Under the pieces are notes generated by a model that was not told where the DNA came from, made no database searches, and was given only the letters and a program-made list of their open reading frames with translations. Position numbers and translations under genes: made by a program. Below are positions 11,953-21,020 of a stretch of DNA of 64,000 nucleotides, piece after piece (position 1 is the stretch's first letter; each line of letters opens with the position of its first letter). Where the stretch lies: assembly GCA_024803745.1 (NCBI GenBank), contig JANJXV010000002.1:42305757-42369756 (forward strand). Reading direction: 5' to 3'. The stretch comes from Megascapheus bottae. Its lineage: Eukaryota > Chordata > Mammalia > Rodentia > Geomyidae.

Positions 11953-12073
11953 TTTGGGGCTGGAGACAAACCTCAACAACAGAACACTTGGCTAGTATGT
12001 GCAAGGCCTTGGGTTCCATCCTTACCACTGTCAAACACACCTCACCACCACCACCACCACCACCAGCAGCAGC
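11953..12073 (+). repeat. Old ID monomer with ACC/AGC trinucleotide run
   Basis: An ID-like unit (GGGGCTGGAGACAAACCTCA, CTTGGGTTCCATCC) followed by about eight ACC units and AGC units at 12044-12073. Confidence 0.7.
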
Positions 12074-12275
12074 TTTTTTTTTTCTTCCCTTCTGGAAATA
12101 GTGCATGCTTGCAGGGAATAGAAGACCACATCTCACTCCCAATGCCCCTCAAAGTTAGTATGCAACAGAGATTTTCTGTATTTTCTAACTAAAACATTTG
12201 TATTAGGAAAAAGGAACAAAGATAAGAAAAGGAGATATTTGTTTTCCTACCCAGAGATCTTCAGTTCTTTGCCTT

Positions 12276-12470
12276 TTTTTTTTTTGCCAGTCCTGGGCTT
12301 GAGCTCAGGGCCTGAGCACTGTCCTTGGACTTTCTCAAGGCTAGAGCTCTACTACTTGAGCCTCAGCACCACTTCCGGCTTTTTTCTATATGTGGTACCA
12401 AGGAATCGAACCCGGGTCTTCATGCATGCTAGGCAAGCACTTTAACCACTAGGCCAAACTCCCGGCCCCG
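12276..12470 (-). repeat. ID-ID dimeric SINE
   Basis: A well-preserved minus copy: the poly(T) start is the A tail, and the end CCAAACTCCCGGCCCC is the 5' end. GCC plus T runs on both sides fit a target duplication. Confidence 0.92.
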
Positions 12471-12594
12471 CCTTTTTTTTTTTTAAATCAAGGATTCATT
12501 TTGGTATAATAGGAAAAAAACATTAAGAGATATGTATTCCCCGCCTACCATAAAGAAAATGGGAGTTGAAGTCTTGTCAAATTCTTTTTCTCAC

Positions 12595-12666
12595 CTGAGT
12601 TAAAGTTCTGATGACTTCATTAAGTCTGCCTTGAAAATGAGAAGACTGGATGGCTTCTGATTTCAT
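12595..12666 (-). CDS. FOCAD: FOCAD exon e13 (72 nt)
   Basis: Acceptor ...ctttttag, 24 whole codons, donor gtgaga. The product is MKSEAIQSSHFQGRLNEVIR followed by TLTQ; human starts with L instead of M and has T for the first of the two Ser. Symmetrical phase 0 exon, the smallest of the run of four phase 0-0 exons (e10-e13). The first Met is internal, not a start codon. Confidence 0.94.
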
Positions 12667-13290
12667 CTAAAAAGAAGAAATATTTGTTACCTTGTTCACC
12701 ACAAATAATTACATTCAGTACACAAGCAATCCCTTTCTAAGGAAGTAATAGCATATTGTATATTTAAAAATTTTCAAACACATAGGCTATGAGCTGCTAA
12801 GGCCAACATCTCTACATCTCTACTTTATTTGTCATTCATTTCTTAGCATCTGTCACTGTGTGAATAGAGGAGCTACTTTACAATTACTTTACACATACAG
12901 ATGCCTACTATGAAAAACATATTTAAGCTCTGTGATGAAAAGAAAACCTACACAGATATAGACTTAACCATTATTAATGGTTAACTCCTTAACTGGAGTT
13001 TCTGTGAATGATTTGAATGTCTTATCATTCAATCACTTTTCTCAGGCAGGAAAATTTGTGGAAAGTATCAAGATTAGCCAGATTTAATCCTTGAACACCA
13101 AACAAAACAAGGAAAAAAATCTGTACAGATAGAATTCATGGCACAGAATACTACATCATATAGCAAGGTATTGAAAACCCAGGAAAACTATTTCCATGAG
13201 CCCATCTTCTGTCTTCATCACATTATGGAATGATATTCTGATCTTACCATGGCTTTGCATACATTTAAATTCTTGCCCCTCAACAGACAG

Positions 13291-13316
13291 TTTTTTTTTT
13301 TTTTTTTTTTTTTTTT
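13291..13316. repeat. T26 homopolymer beside the e12 donor
   Basis: An uninterrupted 26-T run on plus, which is poly(A) from +3 of the e12 splice donor on the transcript strand. Confidence 0.97.
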
Positions 13317-13318
13317 AC

Positions 13319-13396
13319 CTGCATTGCATCCCCTTCAGAACCCACTAAAGCCACCAGGCCATGAAGAGCTGCCAGACACAGCATTGTGGGAGTACC
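13319..13396 (-). CDS. FOCAD: FOCAD exon e12 (78 nt)
   Basis: Acceptor ...ttttcag, 26 whole codons, donor gtaaaa. The product is GTPTMLCLAALHGLVALV followed by GSEGDAMQ, which differs from human at two positions (M to L, V to A). Symmetrical phase 0 exon. On the minus strand the donor GT is followed at once by an uninterrupted run of A (positions 13291-13316 are T on plus), so a homopolymer occupies every donor position from +3 on. Confidence 0.95.
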
Positions 13397-13856
13397 CTGA
13401 AAACAAAGCATTGGAATTCGTCAAGAACAAAATACTTCTTGGATTTAGAACTATAAAGCTCATTATTTCATGGAGAAATAAATGTTCAAAATAGGACTAA
13501 CTGGGTAGGATCAACATAACCTCTAGACCCGATTAAAAATGCCAATAGACTAAAATAAAGTGACAGATTATGGGTATCAGATTAGTGATATCTTGGTTCT
13601 CTTACTTTGCAAAAAACATAATATTGTTTTAAGATGAAAGCACTTTTAAAGTATCCAGTTTATCAAAAAAGAAAAATTCTAATGGTTGACAGGATGCATT
13701 ATTTATAAGGGATTAAAAGTGTGCGTCTCTTTCATTCACAATCACCCATTCTTTTATTGCTAAGCTATATAGCCTAGCAACTCCTATAAATGGTCCAATA
13801 AACTGGCTATTTTCCTTTATGAAAACATAAAATAGCATACAAGACATGACCTCTAC

Positions 13857-13979
13857 CTCTGCTAGAACAATTCTGATCCAGCTGGGGAGAAGTTTACTGC
13901 CCAAGGCTTCAGCTTTTCCATGTCCACTCACAGATAAACCATGAACAATGTTTCCTAGTGCCAGAGCAAAGCCTGAAGT
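13857..13979 (-). CDS. FOCAD: FOCAD exon e11 (123 nt)
   Basis: Acceptor ...ttatacag, 41 whole codons, donor gtagag. The product starts TSGFALALGNIVHGLSVSGH, then GKAEALGSKLLPSWIRIVLAE. It matches the human focadhesin C-terminal region with only scattered substitutions (C to S, D to A, A to S, T to A). Symmetrical phase 0 exon. The intron to e12 is only 460 bp. Confidence 0.96.
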
Positions 13980-14689
13980 CTGTATAAATAAGGAAACACA
14001 TTAGTAAGAAAATGAAAAAAGATAAAGATTAGGAATATATATTATATATATAGCAATACAAGCATTTCTAAAAGTTCCTTTTGTACTTATATTTCTCACC
14101 TTTTATTTAAATGTAAATCTGTAAATCAAGGATTTATAGCTTAACTACACCTGCAAATGGTAACTCAAAGATTTACAGATTTTTATTTGTTATTGTTAAA
14201 TAGTTGTACAAGGAAATTTCTATTCACCATATCAATTTATGAGTACAATGTTATGTAGTTTTCTTTTCAAGACTTTGGTTGGTAATACTAACTGCAGAGG
14301 CTCACTGCAACAAATTCAGTGGAAATAAGTAGTTTATTTTAGGAAAAATGACTGCCTTGTTGAGCAACTTAGCTCAATAGATGCAAATTTTGAAAGGAGT
14401 TATGGATGAAACACCAACAGAAGGTCAATCAACTCCTAGAAAAGAAGAGAAAACATCACACTGCCAGTGTAGTCTATGAAAACTTCTATGCTTTGGTTTA
14501 GCAAAATATATTATGTCTGCAAGTGGTTAGGTGCACGCTCATAAAGAACAGCAATATGATCCAGTGAATCCTGCCATCACCTTCTCAGGGCCAGTACTGG
14601 GATTCTGGAGATAGCTTTTCCAAAACAAAATCCACTGGAGAGATTCTATGACATTTGTAACTAAACAAGTTTCCTCCCCTCCAATTTTT

Positions 14690-14985
14690 ATTATAATAGA
14701 ATATACATAAAAACTATCATCTTAATTGTGAAAACATTCAATGCTACTAGCTCGGTAGAATTAAGTACATTCACCTTGTTTTTTAATCATCCTTAGAATT
14801 TCTTCATCTTGAAATAAGGAAACTCTATACCCCTTAAGCAATTTCCTCACTCCTTCTTTTGCCAAGACTCTGGCAACACTGACCTGCTGTCTCTATGATT
14901 TTGACTATTTAGATACTTCATATAAGTGAAATCATCTTGGACTTCCCTTGCAATTTGACTTCATTCCACTTAGTACCATGTTATT
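14690..14985 (-). mobile_element. Old L1 (L1M-type) 3' end
   Basis: Reverse complement of an ancient L1 tail: AATTAAGTACATTCACCTTG, CTGTCTCTATGATTTTGACT and CATATAAGTGAAATCAT segments are diagnostic. Confidence 0.75.
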
Positions 14986-15344
14986 AACTTTTCCTTCTTA
15001 AGGCTAGTAATATTTCAGAGGACTTGTTAGAAGGCTTATTAGTTGAGGTTAAAAAGACAGTTTTTATCACTTAAATTTGCTGAGCTTTGACTTCATCGGA
15101 GTTCTCTATGTATTCATACCTTTATATATTTTTGTTAGCTGTGTATAACTCTGGTGATGTTCCCTCACCATACATTTTAAGACAATATATTCCAGTGGTT
15201 GGAGAGAAAGACAAAAAGCCTATCAATACTCTCTCAAAGGATAAGAAATGTCCACAGAAGAACAAGATCTGATGAGAAAAAGACACGTGTGACTGCTGTC
15301 TGCAAAAATAGTTAACAGTACATTAGTTCTAGACAGGCAGACAG

Positions 15345-15345
<1 letters not shown>

Positions 15346-15388
<43 letters not shown>
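15346..15388. repeat. CA microsatellite
   Basis: About 21 AC units upstream (in transcript sense) of e10. Confidence 0.97.
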
Positions 15389-15389
<1 letters not shown>

Positions 15390-15484
15390 ATCCCATCCTA
15401 CTTTAACTCACATTAAGTAAAAATGTAGGACTTAGCAATAGTATGAAACCCCTGGAGAGAAATAATTAGGGCCAACATTCCAAC

Positions 15485-15604
15485 CTGTTGGTTGTGCTCT
15501 ACTAACAGTTGAAGCTTGTTCATAATATCTTCAGCCTCTGCAGCTTCAATAATGCCGGCACTGAATGCTGATGTGCACACACAGCTAAGGGTGTAGGCAA
15601 GGAC
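15485..15604 (-). CDS. FOCAD: FOCAD exon e10 (120 nt)
   Basis: Acceptor ...aatctcag, 40 whole codons, donor gttgga (T at +3, so weaker than its neighbours). The product includes VLAYTLSCVCTSAFSAGIIE, then a charged helix with EAEDIMNKLQLLVEHNQQ. It corresponds to the human segment with Ala-to-Val, Thr-to-Ala, Val-to-Ile, Arg-to-Gln and Asn-Ser to His-Asn changes. Symmetrical phase 0 exon of HEAT-repeat length. Confidence 0.95.
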
Positions 15605-15784
15605 CTGAGATTAAAACAAAACATAGTAGGAAAACCTTAATTTAGGATACTAATTATGGGAAGATGGCTTTATTGATGCAGATATTCTATGAAACTACTC
15701 TCCCTAGAATAAGAATTGAATTCAAATACATTTGCCATAGATTGGGTATTATTTTCTTGTCTGACTTCTATTAGTATATTAGTA

Positions 15785-15925
15785 TTTTTCAGGATGGGTA
15801 TCACTACTCCTAATTCTCAGATGAAGAGTTTGAGGCTTAATTTTAAATAGCCATTAGACAATAACAGGATTCAAACCCAGCTCTTTACGTTCTAAATAAA
15901 ACCACTTCTTTACCTCATCATACTA
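15785..15925 (-). repeat. MIR fragment
   Basis: Reverse MIR with GGATTCAAACCCAGCTCT and a decayed TCTCAGATGAAGAGTTTGAG segment. Confidence 0.7.
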
Positions 15926-16006
15926 CAATACAAAACCCACCAGGAGAAAGAAACAGATTTTTATTATTATTAAACCGGAACCTGGATATTATTAATTGCC
16001 AAGTAC

Positions 16007-16007
<1 letters not shown>

Positions 16008-16047
<40 letters not shown>

Positions 16048-16048
16048 A
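16008..16048. repeat. TATC tetranucleotide microsatellite
   Basis: About ten TATC units. Confidence 0.97.
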
Positions 16049-16094
16049 TAAATTCATAAAACTGTTGAGAGTAGAAACAATATTGGGCATATGT

Positions 16095-16180
16095 CCTATA
16101 TTAACCATTTACCAGCTGAGTAATTTGAGGAAGTCACTTAATCTGAGTCTCAATTTCTGAAAATCCAGGCAAATCATCTT
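16095..16180 (+). repeat. MIR fragment (short)
   Basis: Contains AGGAAGTCACTTAATCTGAG followed by a TCAATTTCTGAAAA segment, fitting the MIR core. Confidence 0.5.
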
Positions 16181-16304
16181 CTTCTTGCTACCTGATATTT
16201 TCACAATAAAATCCTTCTTTCTAAGGATGTTGTTATAATAAAGGAGAAATTCCACTCTGAACACCATTTCATGTATGAAAAAATGTAAGCAGTATCCAAG
16301 ATAG

Positions 16305-16322
16305 AAATTTGTTACCTGGTAT

Positions 16323-16360
<38 letters not shown>

Positions 16361-16545
16361 CTTATTTGAAATAGGGAAGGAAGGGGGAAAACAAGATGAA
16401 GGGAGGGTGAGGGTGGGAAATGGGGACAAACATATGAGAAGGGGTATCAGTGTATGAGAAATAATGCACCCACTAACTGACAAATGTAACTGTAACCCCT
16501 CTATACAGTACTCCATTGATAAAATTTAAAAGAAAAATGGATAAT
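16305..16545 (+). mobile_element. L1 3' UTR end with TA run
   Basis: Same 3' UTR as the other L1 copies: GTATATTGTA, an expanded TA run (16327-16358), AACAAGATGAAGGGAGGG, AATGCACCCACTAACTGACA and an A-rich end. Confidence 0.82.
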
Positions 16546-16829
16546 AAAGCATCAGAGGAGAAAAACAACAAATCTGTTTGCTTTAGGCCTTATTAATCAA
16601 ACCATCAAGACAGACAGACATACATCAGCTGTACAAACCTTATTTTCATTTATTAATCAAAATGCGCTTTGACCATAAGATTTTCCCCTTCATTTTGTAG
16701 AAGTATGTATTTTTGAATTACACTCAACACTACCTTAAAATGGAAATTTAATACGTGTTTTAGAACAAAATATCAACCCTCTGTACCCTGAAGAAATTCA
16801 CCAATTCAACAGGACCTATTGCTGAAAGT

Positions 16830-17000
16830 GCAGGAGCTAAGCTGGGAAACACAGCAGCCATTATGTGCCCATCAATAGCTCATGGGCAGGCAGGAATGAA
16901 ACAGAAGCTGCTCTAATGAGAGGGAGAGCCTGGCCAAGCCAGGAGGTCACCTCCTGCTCCTTCCAAAGCAGAGCACAGGCTGCAGCTTTACCTGGACACA
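16830..17000. promoter_or_regulatory. Candidate regulatory patch
   Basis: Non-repetitive, GC-richer than its surroundings, with TGGCCAAGCCAGG (NFI-like half sites), AGGTCACCTCCTG (nuclear-receptor-like half site) and AGCTGCTCTAATGAGA. No homology recognised; listed as a candidate only. Confidence 0.25.
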
Positions 17001-17581
17001 ACAGAGACAGGCATAGCACATGCCCAGAACATTCCATCTAGACATGGTTAACACATATGGGCTACCCACTGATGAAATCCAGTCCCAAATTCCAATTTGC
17101 AATAAGTACAGTAAGATAAATGTCCTAAGTTTTCATGCTAGTGGGCTTCAAAGGAAAAAAAATATCAAATTCCTTTCAACCTGCAATTTCTTAAGCTTAT
17201 TCTTGGCTATTTCTTTCAACTTACGTTATACTTGAGTATAGTTCTAAAAATCCCTTTTTAACCTTCTTCCAGAAATTGCAATTCTTCTTAGAAAATGGCT
17301 TCAAGTGATGCTGACTTAGGTTTCTGTATTCACTAAAGGCTCTTATCTCCTACACCACATTTAAGTCTAAGTTGATTTATACAGTCACACAATTTGAAAA
17401 ACCTCATGATTTAATAGAGGCTGCTTGCCACTCCATTTTTTTCTCTTTATTGCACTTGAAATTGAGAAAGAATTTAATTTACCGAGTTATCAAATAAATA
17501 AATAAACAAATGAAGTTAGAAAGTAAAGCAAGAAAACAGAAGCTTGGCCAAGAGAAGAAAACTGGAGGCTTTCTCCCCTAC

Positions 17582-17729
17582 CTCCTGGAAAGTCCTTCTC
17601 TGGTTCTGGCTGCCATCGAGGTAAGCAGACAACTTCCGAAGCGATGCTGCCACATGAACGCGTGACTCCATTTGGCTGCTGTGGCTCATGAGGGACAGAA
17701 CAAGTCCAACTCCCAAAATACAGCCGGTG
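17582..17729 (-). CDS. FOCAD: FOCAD exon e9 (148 nt)
   Basis: Acceptor ...catccaag; the first C completes Asn, then 49 codons to GAG and donor gtaggg. The product contains TGCILGVGLVLSLMSHSSQM and SRVHVAASLRKLSAYLDG. Enters in phase 2 and leaves in phase 0. It is highly similar to human (AALL to AASL, HVDDSGSQ to YLDGSQNQ). The Gly/Leu-rich opening is a buried helix of the repeat array (inference). A long intron of about 7.5 kb separates it from e8. Confidence 0.96.
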
Positions 17730-17946
17730 CTTGGATGCCCAAAAAGATGGAGTGTTAGAATCCCAAGAAATCTGGATTATGGTTCTGTACCTACCACAAG
17801 AATTTATATGGCTCTAAAAATTGAACTCTGAGAGTGAGTTGGCAGGACACAAACCAAACAAGGAACTGTGCCTTGAGATTCATGAGAGGTATAACCTGAA
17901 CTTGTCTCTCCTTAACAGGAAAAATTTTCTACTGAAACAGGTATTG

Positions 17947-18036
17947 AGGGACTGGGGTTTGGCCTAGTGGTAGAGTGCTTGCCTAGCATGTATGGAGACT
18001 TGGGTTTGATTCCTTGGTACATACACATAGAAAAAA
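17947..18036 (+). repeat. ID-ID dimer, left part (split by insertion)
   Basis: Left arm GTTTGGCCTAGTGGTAGAGT through CATAGAAAAAAAGCTGAAAG. The right arm resumes at 18505 after a nested SINE. Confidence 0.82.
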
Positions 18037-18354
18037 AGCTGAAAGAAACTAGGTGCTGTGGCTCACACCTGTAATCCTAGCTACTCAGGAGGCTGAGATC
18101 TGAGGATCAAAGTTCAAAGCCAGCCCAGGCACAAAAGGACCTGAGACTCTTATCGCCAACTAACCTCTAGAAAACAGGAAGTGGAAAAAGAAAAAAAAAA
18201 GAAAACAGGAAGTGGGGCTTGGCTCAAGGGTAGGGTGGTAACCTTGAGATGAAGAGCTCAAGGACAATGCCCAGGCCCAGGGGTAGGGTGGTAGCCTTGA
18301 GTTGAAGAGCTCAGGGACAGTGCCCAGGTCCAGAGTTCAAGCCCCATGACCCAC

Positions 18355-18355
<1 letters not shown>
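18037..18355 (+). repeat. B1-ID SINE with 53-bp internal duplication
   Basis: B1 arm (GGCTCACACCTGTAATCCTA) plus an ID arm in which a 53-bp unit starting GGGTAGGGTGG occurs twice (18228 and 18281). Inserted into an ID dimer; its tail became a GA microsatellite. Confidence 0.88.
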
Positions 18356-18356
<1 letters not shown>

Positions 18357-18438
<82 letters not shown>

Positions 18439-18489
18439 AGGGAGGGAGGGAGGGAGGGAGGGAGAGGGAGGGAGAGGGAGAGGGAGAGG
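18357..18489. repeat. GA then GGGA microsatellite
   Basis: About 37 GA units (18357-18431) followed by GGGA units (18432-18489). All-purine on plus. It creates spurious Arg-Glu and Ser-Leu open frames. Confidence 0.97.
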
Positions 18490-18504
18490 CAGAAAATAGA
18501 CAAA

Positions 18505-18600
18505 AGCTGGAAGTGGTGTTATGGCTCAAGTGGAGCTCTAGCCTTGAGAAAGCCCTACGACAGTGCTCAGGCCCTGAAATCAAGGCCCAGGACTGGCAAA
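18505..18600 (+). repeat. ID-ID dimer, right part (split by insertion)
   Basis: Right arm AGCTGGAAGTGGTGTTATGG to GGACTGGCAAAATG, completing the dimer begun at 17947. Confidence 0.8.
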
Positions 18601-18647
18601 ATGAAAAAGAAAAGCAGAAGCAACAACAAAAAACAAAAACTAGATAT

Positions 18648-18862
18648 CCAAGGCCAGGCTCTGGGTGGCTCAAGTCCATAATCCTCAGGAGGCTGAGATC
18701 TGATGATGGCAATTCAAAGACAACCTGGGCAGACAATTTGAGAGACTCTCCAAGTAACCAGCAAAAAGCCATAAATGGAGCTGTGGCTGAAGTGTGAGAG
18801 TTCTAGCCTTGAGTGGAAATCCAAAGGAGAGCATACTGAGATCAAGCCACAGTACTGGCACA
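18648..18862 (+). repeat. B1-ID composite SINE
   Basis: CAGGCTCTGGGTGGCTCAAG (B1) and GGAGCTGTGGCTGAAGTGTG (ID arm), older than its neighbours. Confidence 0.82.
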
Positions 18863-19486
18863 ATAGTAACAACAAAAATAGGTATCTATGATCTGTCCTT
18901 TAACTGTGTATATACCAGACAAGAACCCGAACCATGGAACAGCTTCATGTAAACTCTACAATGACAAGGAATATATAAAACAGCTTTATTTCTACCCTGA
19001 CAGAAAGACTATAGCCCTCTCTGCAGCCAGCTAAGTTGAGAACATTCTGAGTATCTGCATGAAGAGGAAAAGAGGCTAAATTTCTTCATGAGCAGAGGAG
19101 ATGAATGGAAAGCATGGTTATGAGGCATGGCTAAGTGCTTCACGTTTCCTAGTCAACTTCAACAAGTGGAATTTCTTTTTTAAAGAAACTGTGTATTCAT
19201 CTGTGCACAATGACATTAATCCTTCTCTCCCCTCTGATCTCCCAGAGTACCACTAGGTCAGAAGAGAAAATGGACAAATGACAGGCTTGTCAAAAGTTAC
19301 CCCATGTGACAATTCAATTGGAATCTGGGTCTTTGTACCCCAATTCTCCTGAAAGAATACATATGATTTAAAGAAAAGAATTGTTCTCTCAGAAAACTTC
19401 AAGCTTGTATGATAAGATAATGCAGCTTGTGATCTTTTCTTTTTTAACTTTTTAAAGTTTTTGTCATTGTTGATGTTTTTTTTCTT

Positions 19487-19488
<2 letters not shown>

Positions 19489-19528
<40 letters not shown>
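19489..19528. repeat. GT microsatellite
   Basis: About 20 GT units. Confidence 0.97.
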
Positions 19529-19531
<3 letters not shown>

Positions 19532-20327
19532 AATTTCCCAGAAATTGTCCTGGCTCTAGTTTGTCTTACCTCTTGTCTTGCTGTTAGTCTCTCAGAAGTA
19601 CATTCCAGGGCATATTTTAATGCCCTTATGGCATCCCATATTTCGCTTAAATAGGGTCTATATCCTTGGCTGGCATAGAGGACCACCTTTACTTTATGAA
19701 TATATTAGTTACTTCTCTAACACATCTGTGTATCCACACCTGATCGTAGAGCCCCAAAGGAATAGATAGCCCTCAGAGTTTGCTCAAGTTCACACAGAAA
19801 GCTTTCAGCAAGATATGACCAGTACTTGAAGTCTTACAGTCCCTGCCTTCTGCTCCATCTGCCACACCCAAGGGCCATCTTTATGTTGTTGACATCATGA
19901 TGGGATATTTAAGTAGGTTTTTTTCAGTTTCTATTGAAGAACCATCAGGCATTAGAATATCCTCTGTAAAGAAGCTGCCGCAGCCACCGTCCATCATTAG
20001 TCAGGCAGAACTGCTTCTACAGCTTACATGAACCTAACAAGCTCAACTAGCATAATGCACTTCCAACCAGTTAAACTAACATCTAACATCTAGGCATGGC
20101 AGGCTTTCTGATAAATCACATTGGAGGAAATGTATCTCTTCACTAGTATGGATTTGTTTAATTTAGAATCCACAGGGAAGTTTCTTAGCTATCGTCTATA
20201 TTGATGCATATAAAAGTGACAGAATTAGATCAAGGATAAAATTAGACACAATGTGATTAATATTTTTTGATGAATATAATTGTTACCTTTCCTTATGGGT
20301 AAGATTTCAAATGTTACAAAAGGGACA

Positions 20328-20622
20328 CCCTTATTTGAAATTGGATAGGGAAGGGGGGAAAACAAGATGAGGGGTGGGGGTGGGGGGAAGGGAAATGGGG
20401 ACCAAGACATGTGAAAGGGTATCAATGTACATGAATTAACGCACCTTCTATCTGGCAAATATCATGTAACCCTTCTATTAATTACAATAAAAAAATCTAT
20501 GAAAAAAACCTACATGGTTTGGGGCTAGGAGTTTGGCCTAGTGCTAGAGTGCTTGCCTAGCATGCATGAAGACCCGGGTTCAATTCCCTAATACCACATA
20601 CAAAAAAAACAACAACAAAAAA
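20328..20622 (+). mobile_element. L1 3' end joined to ID left arm (composite insertion)
   Basis: L1 3' UTR (20333-20495) with an ACAATAAAAAAATC tail, about 25 nt of linker, then an ID left arm (20521-20602) and an A/C-rich tail. The whole unit is bracketed by the 12-bp direct repeat ACAAAAGGGACA (20316-20327 and 20623-20634). Confidence 0.8.
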
Positions 20623-20727
20623 ACAAAAGGGACAACTCCCATGGCCTAGAAGGAATGTCTTTAATATTTCCCCACTAGACTACCTTTTACTTTCTACAAT
20701 TTTAATTGCAATTGTTTTATTTGTTTT

Positions 20728-20838
20728 ACCTGTGCTAGTACGGTGCCTTGAACTCAGGAGTCTCACTGATTTTTGCTTGGACTGGCTTTAAACCTTGATC
20801 CTCTAGGTCTCAGTCTTTCTGTAGCTAGGGTTCCAGGG
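20728..20838 (-). repeat. Degenerate B1-ID fragment
   Basis: A decayed minus copy: CCTTGATCCTCTAGGTCTCA and TAGCTAGGGTTCCAGG are still B1-like. Confidence 0.45.
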
Positions 20839-20924
20839 GTAAATCTCTGGTACCTGGAAAATTCTGGTGCAGATCATTTGGGAAGGGGTAGACTGTTTGG
20901 TTTCTATCTGTTCCCTAATTAGTA

Positions 20925-21020
20925 AGTCCTATGAAGATGAGGAAGTTTTCTGTTTATCCTCACAGTATCTAAGGCACCAGTATACAGGCCTTTGATTGAT
21001 ATTTACTGAATGATGAAGAA
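20925..21020 (+). repeat. L2-like 3' end fragment
   Basis: Contains a decayed GGCACCAGTATACAGGCC and TTGATATTTACTGAATGATG, resembling the L2 terminal GTGCTCAATAAATATTTGTTGAATG. Old and uncertain. Confidence 0.45.

Larger units (their letters stand above)
10684..12594. other. Intron e13-e14: contents
   Basis: About 1.9 kb. 10684-11530 shows nothing recognisable. The 3' half on plus carries two ID dimers in opposite orientation with an older ID monomer between them, plus a short ACC/AGC trinucleotide run. Confidence 0.8.
12667..13856. other. Introns e12-e13 and e11-e12 around e12: contents
   Basis: Two short introns (12667-13318 and 13397-13856) flank e12. Apart from the T26 tract next to the e12 donor I see no repeats or other elements in either. 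Confidence 0.75.
13980..15484. other. Intron e10-e11: contents
   Basis: About 1.5 kb. It holds an old L1 tail in minus orientation (14690-14985) and a CA microsatellite (15346-15388). Nothing else is recognised. Confidence 0.8.
15605..17581. other. Intron e9-e10: contents
   Basis: About 2.0 kb. It holds two MIR fragments in opposite orientation, TATC and TA microsatellites, an L1 tail (16305-16545) and a non-repetitive GC-rich patch at 16830-17000 that could be regulatory. 17000-17581 shows nothing I can name. Confidence 0.75.

Noticed and set aside
12595..12666. ATG of e13 as an alternative translation start
   Set aside because: It follows an AG acceptor directly and lies in the middle of a conserved coding sequence.
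18258..18797. Arg-Glu-repeat and Ser-Leu-repeat frames up to 153 codons
   Set aside because: Produced by the GA/GGGA microsatellite and flanking SINEs.
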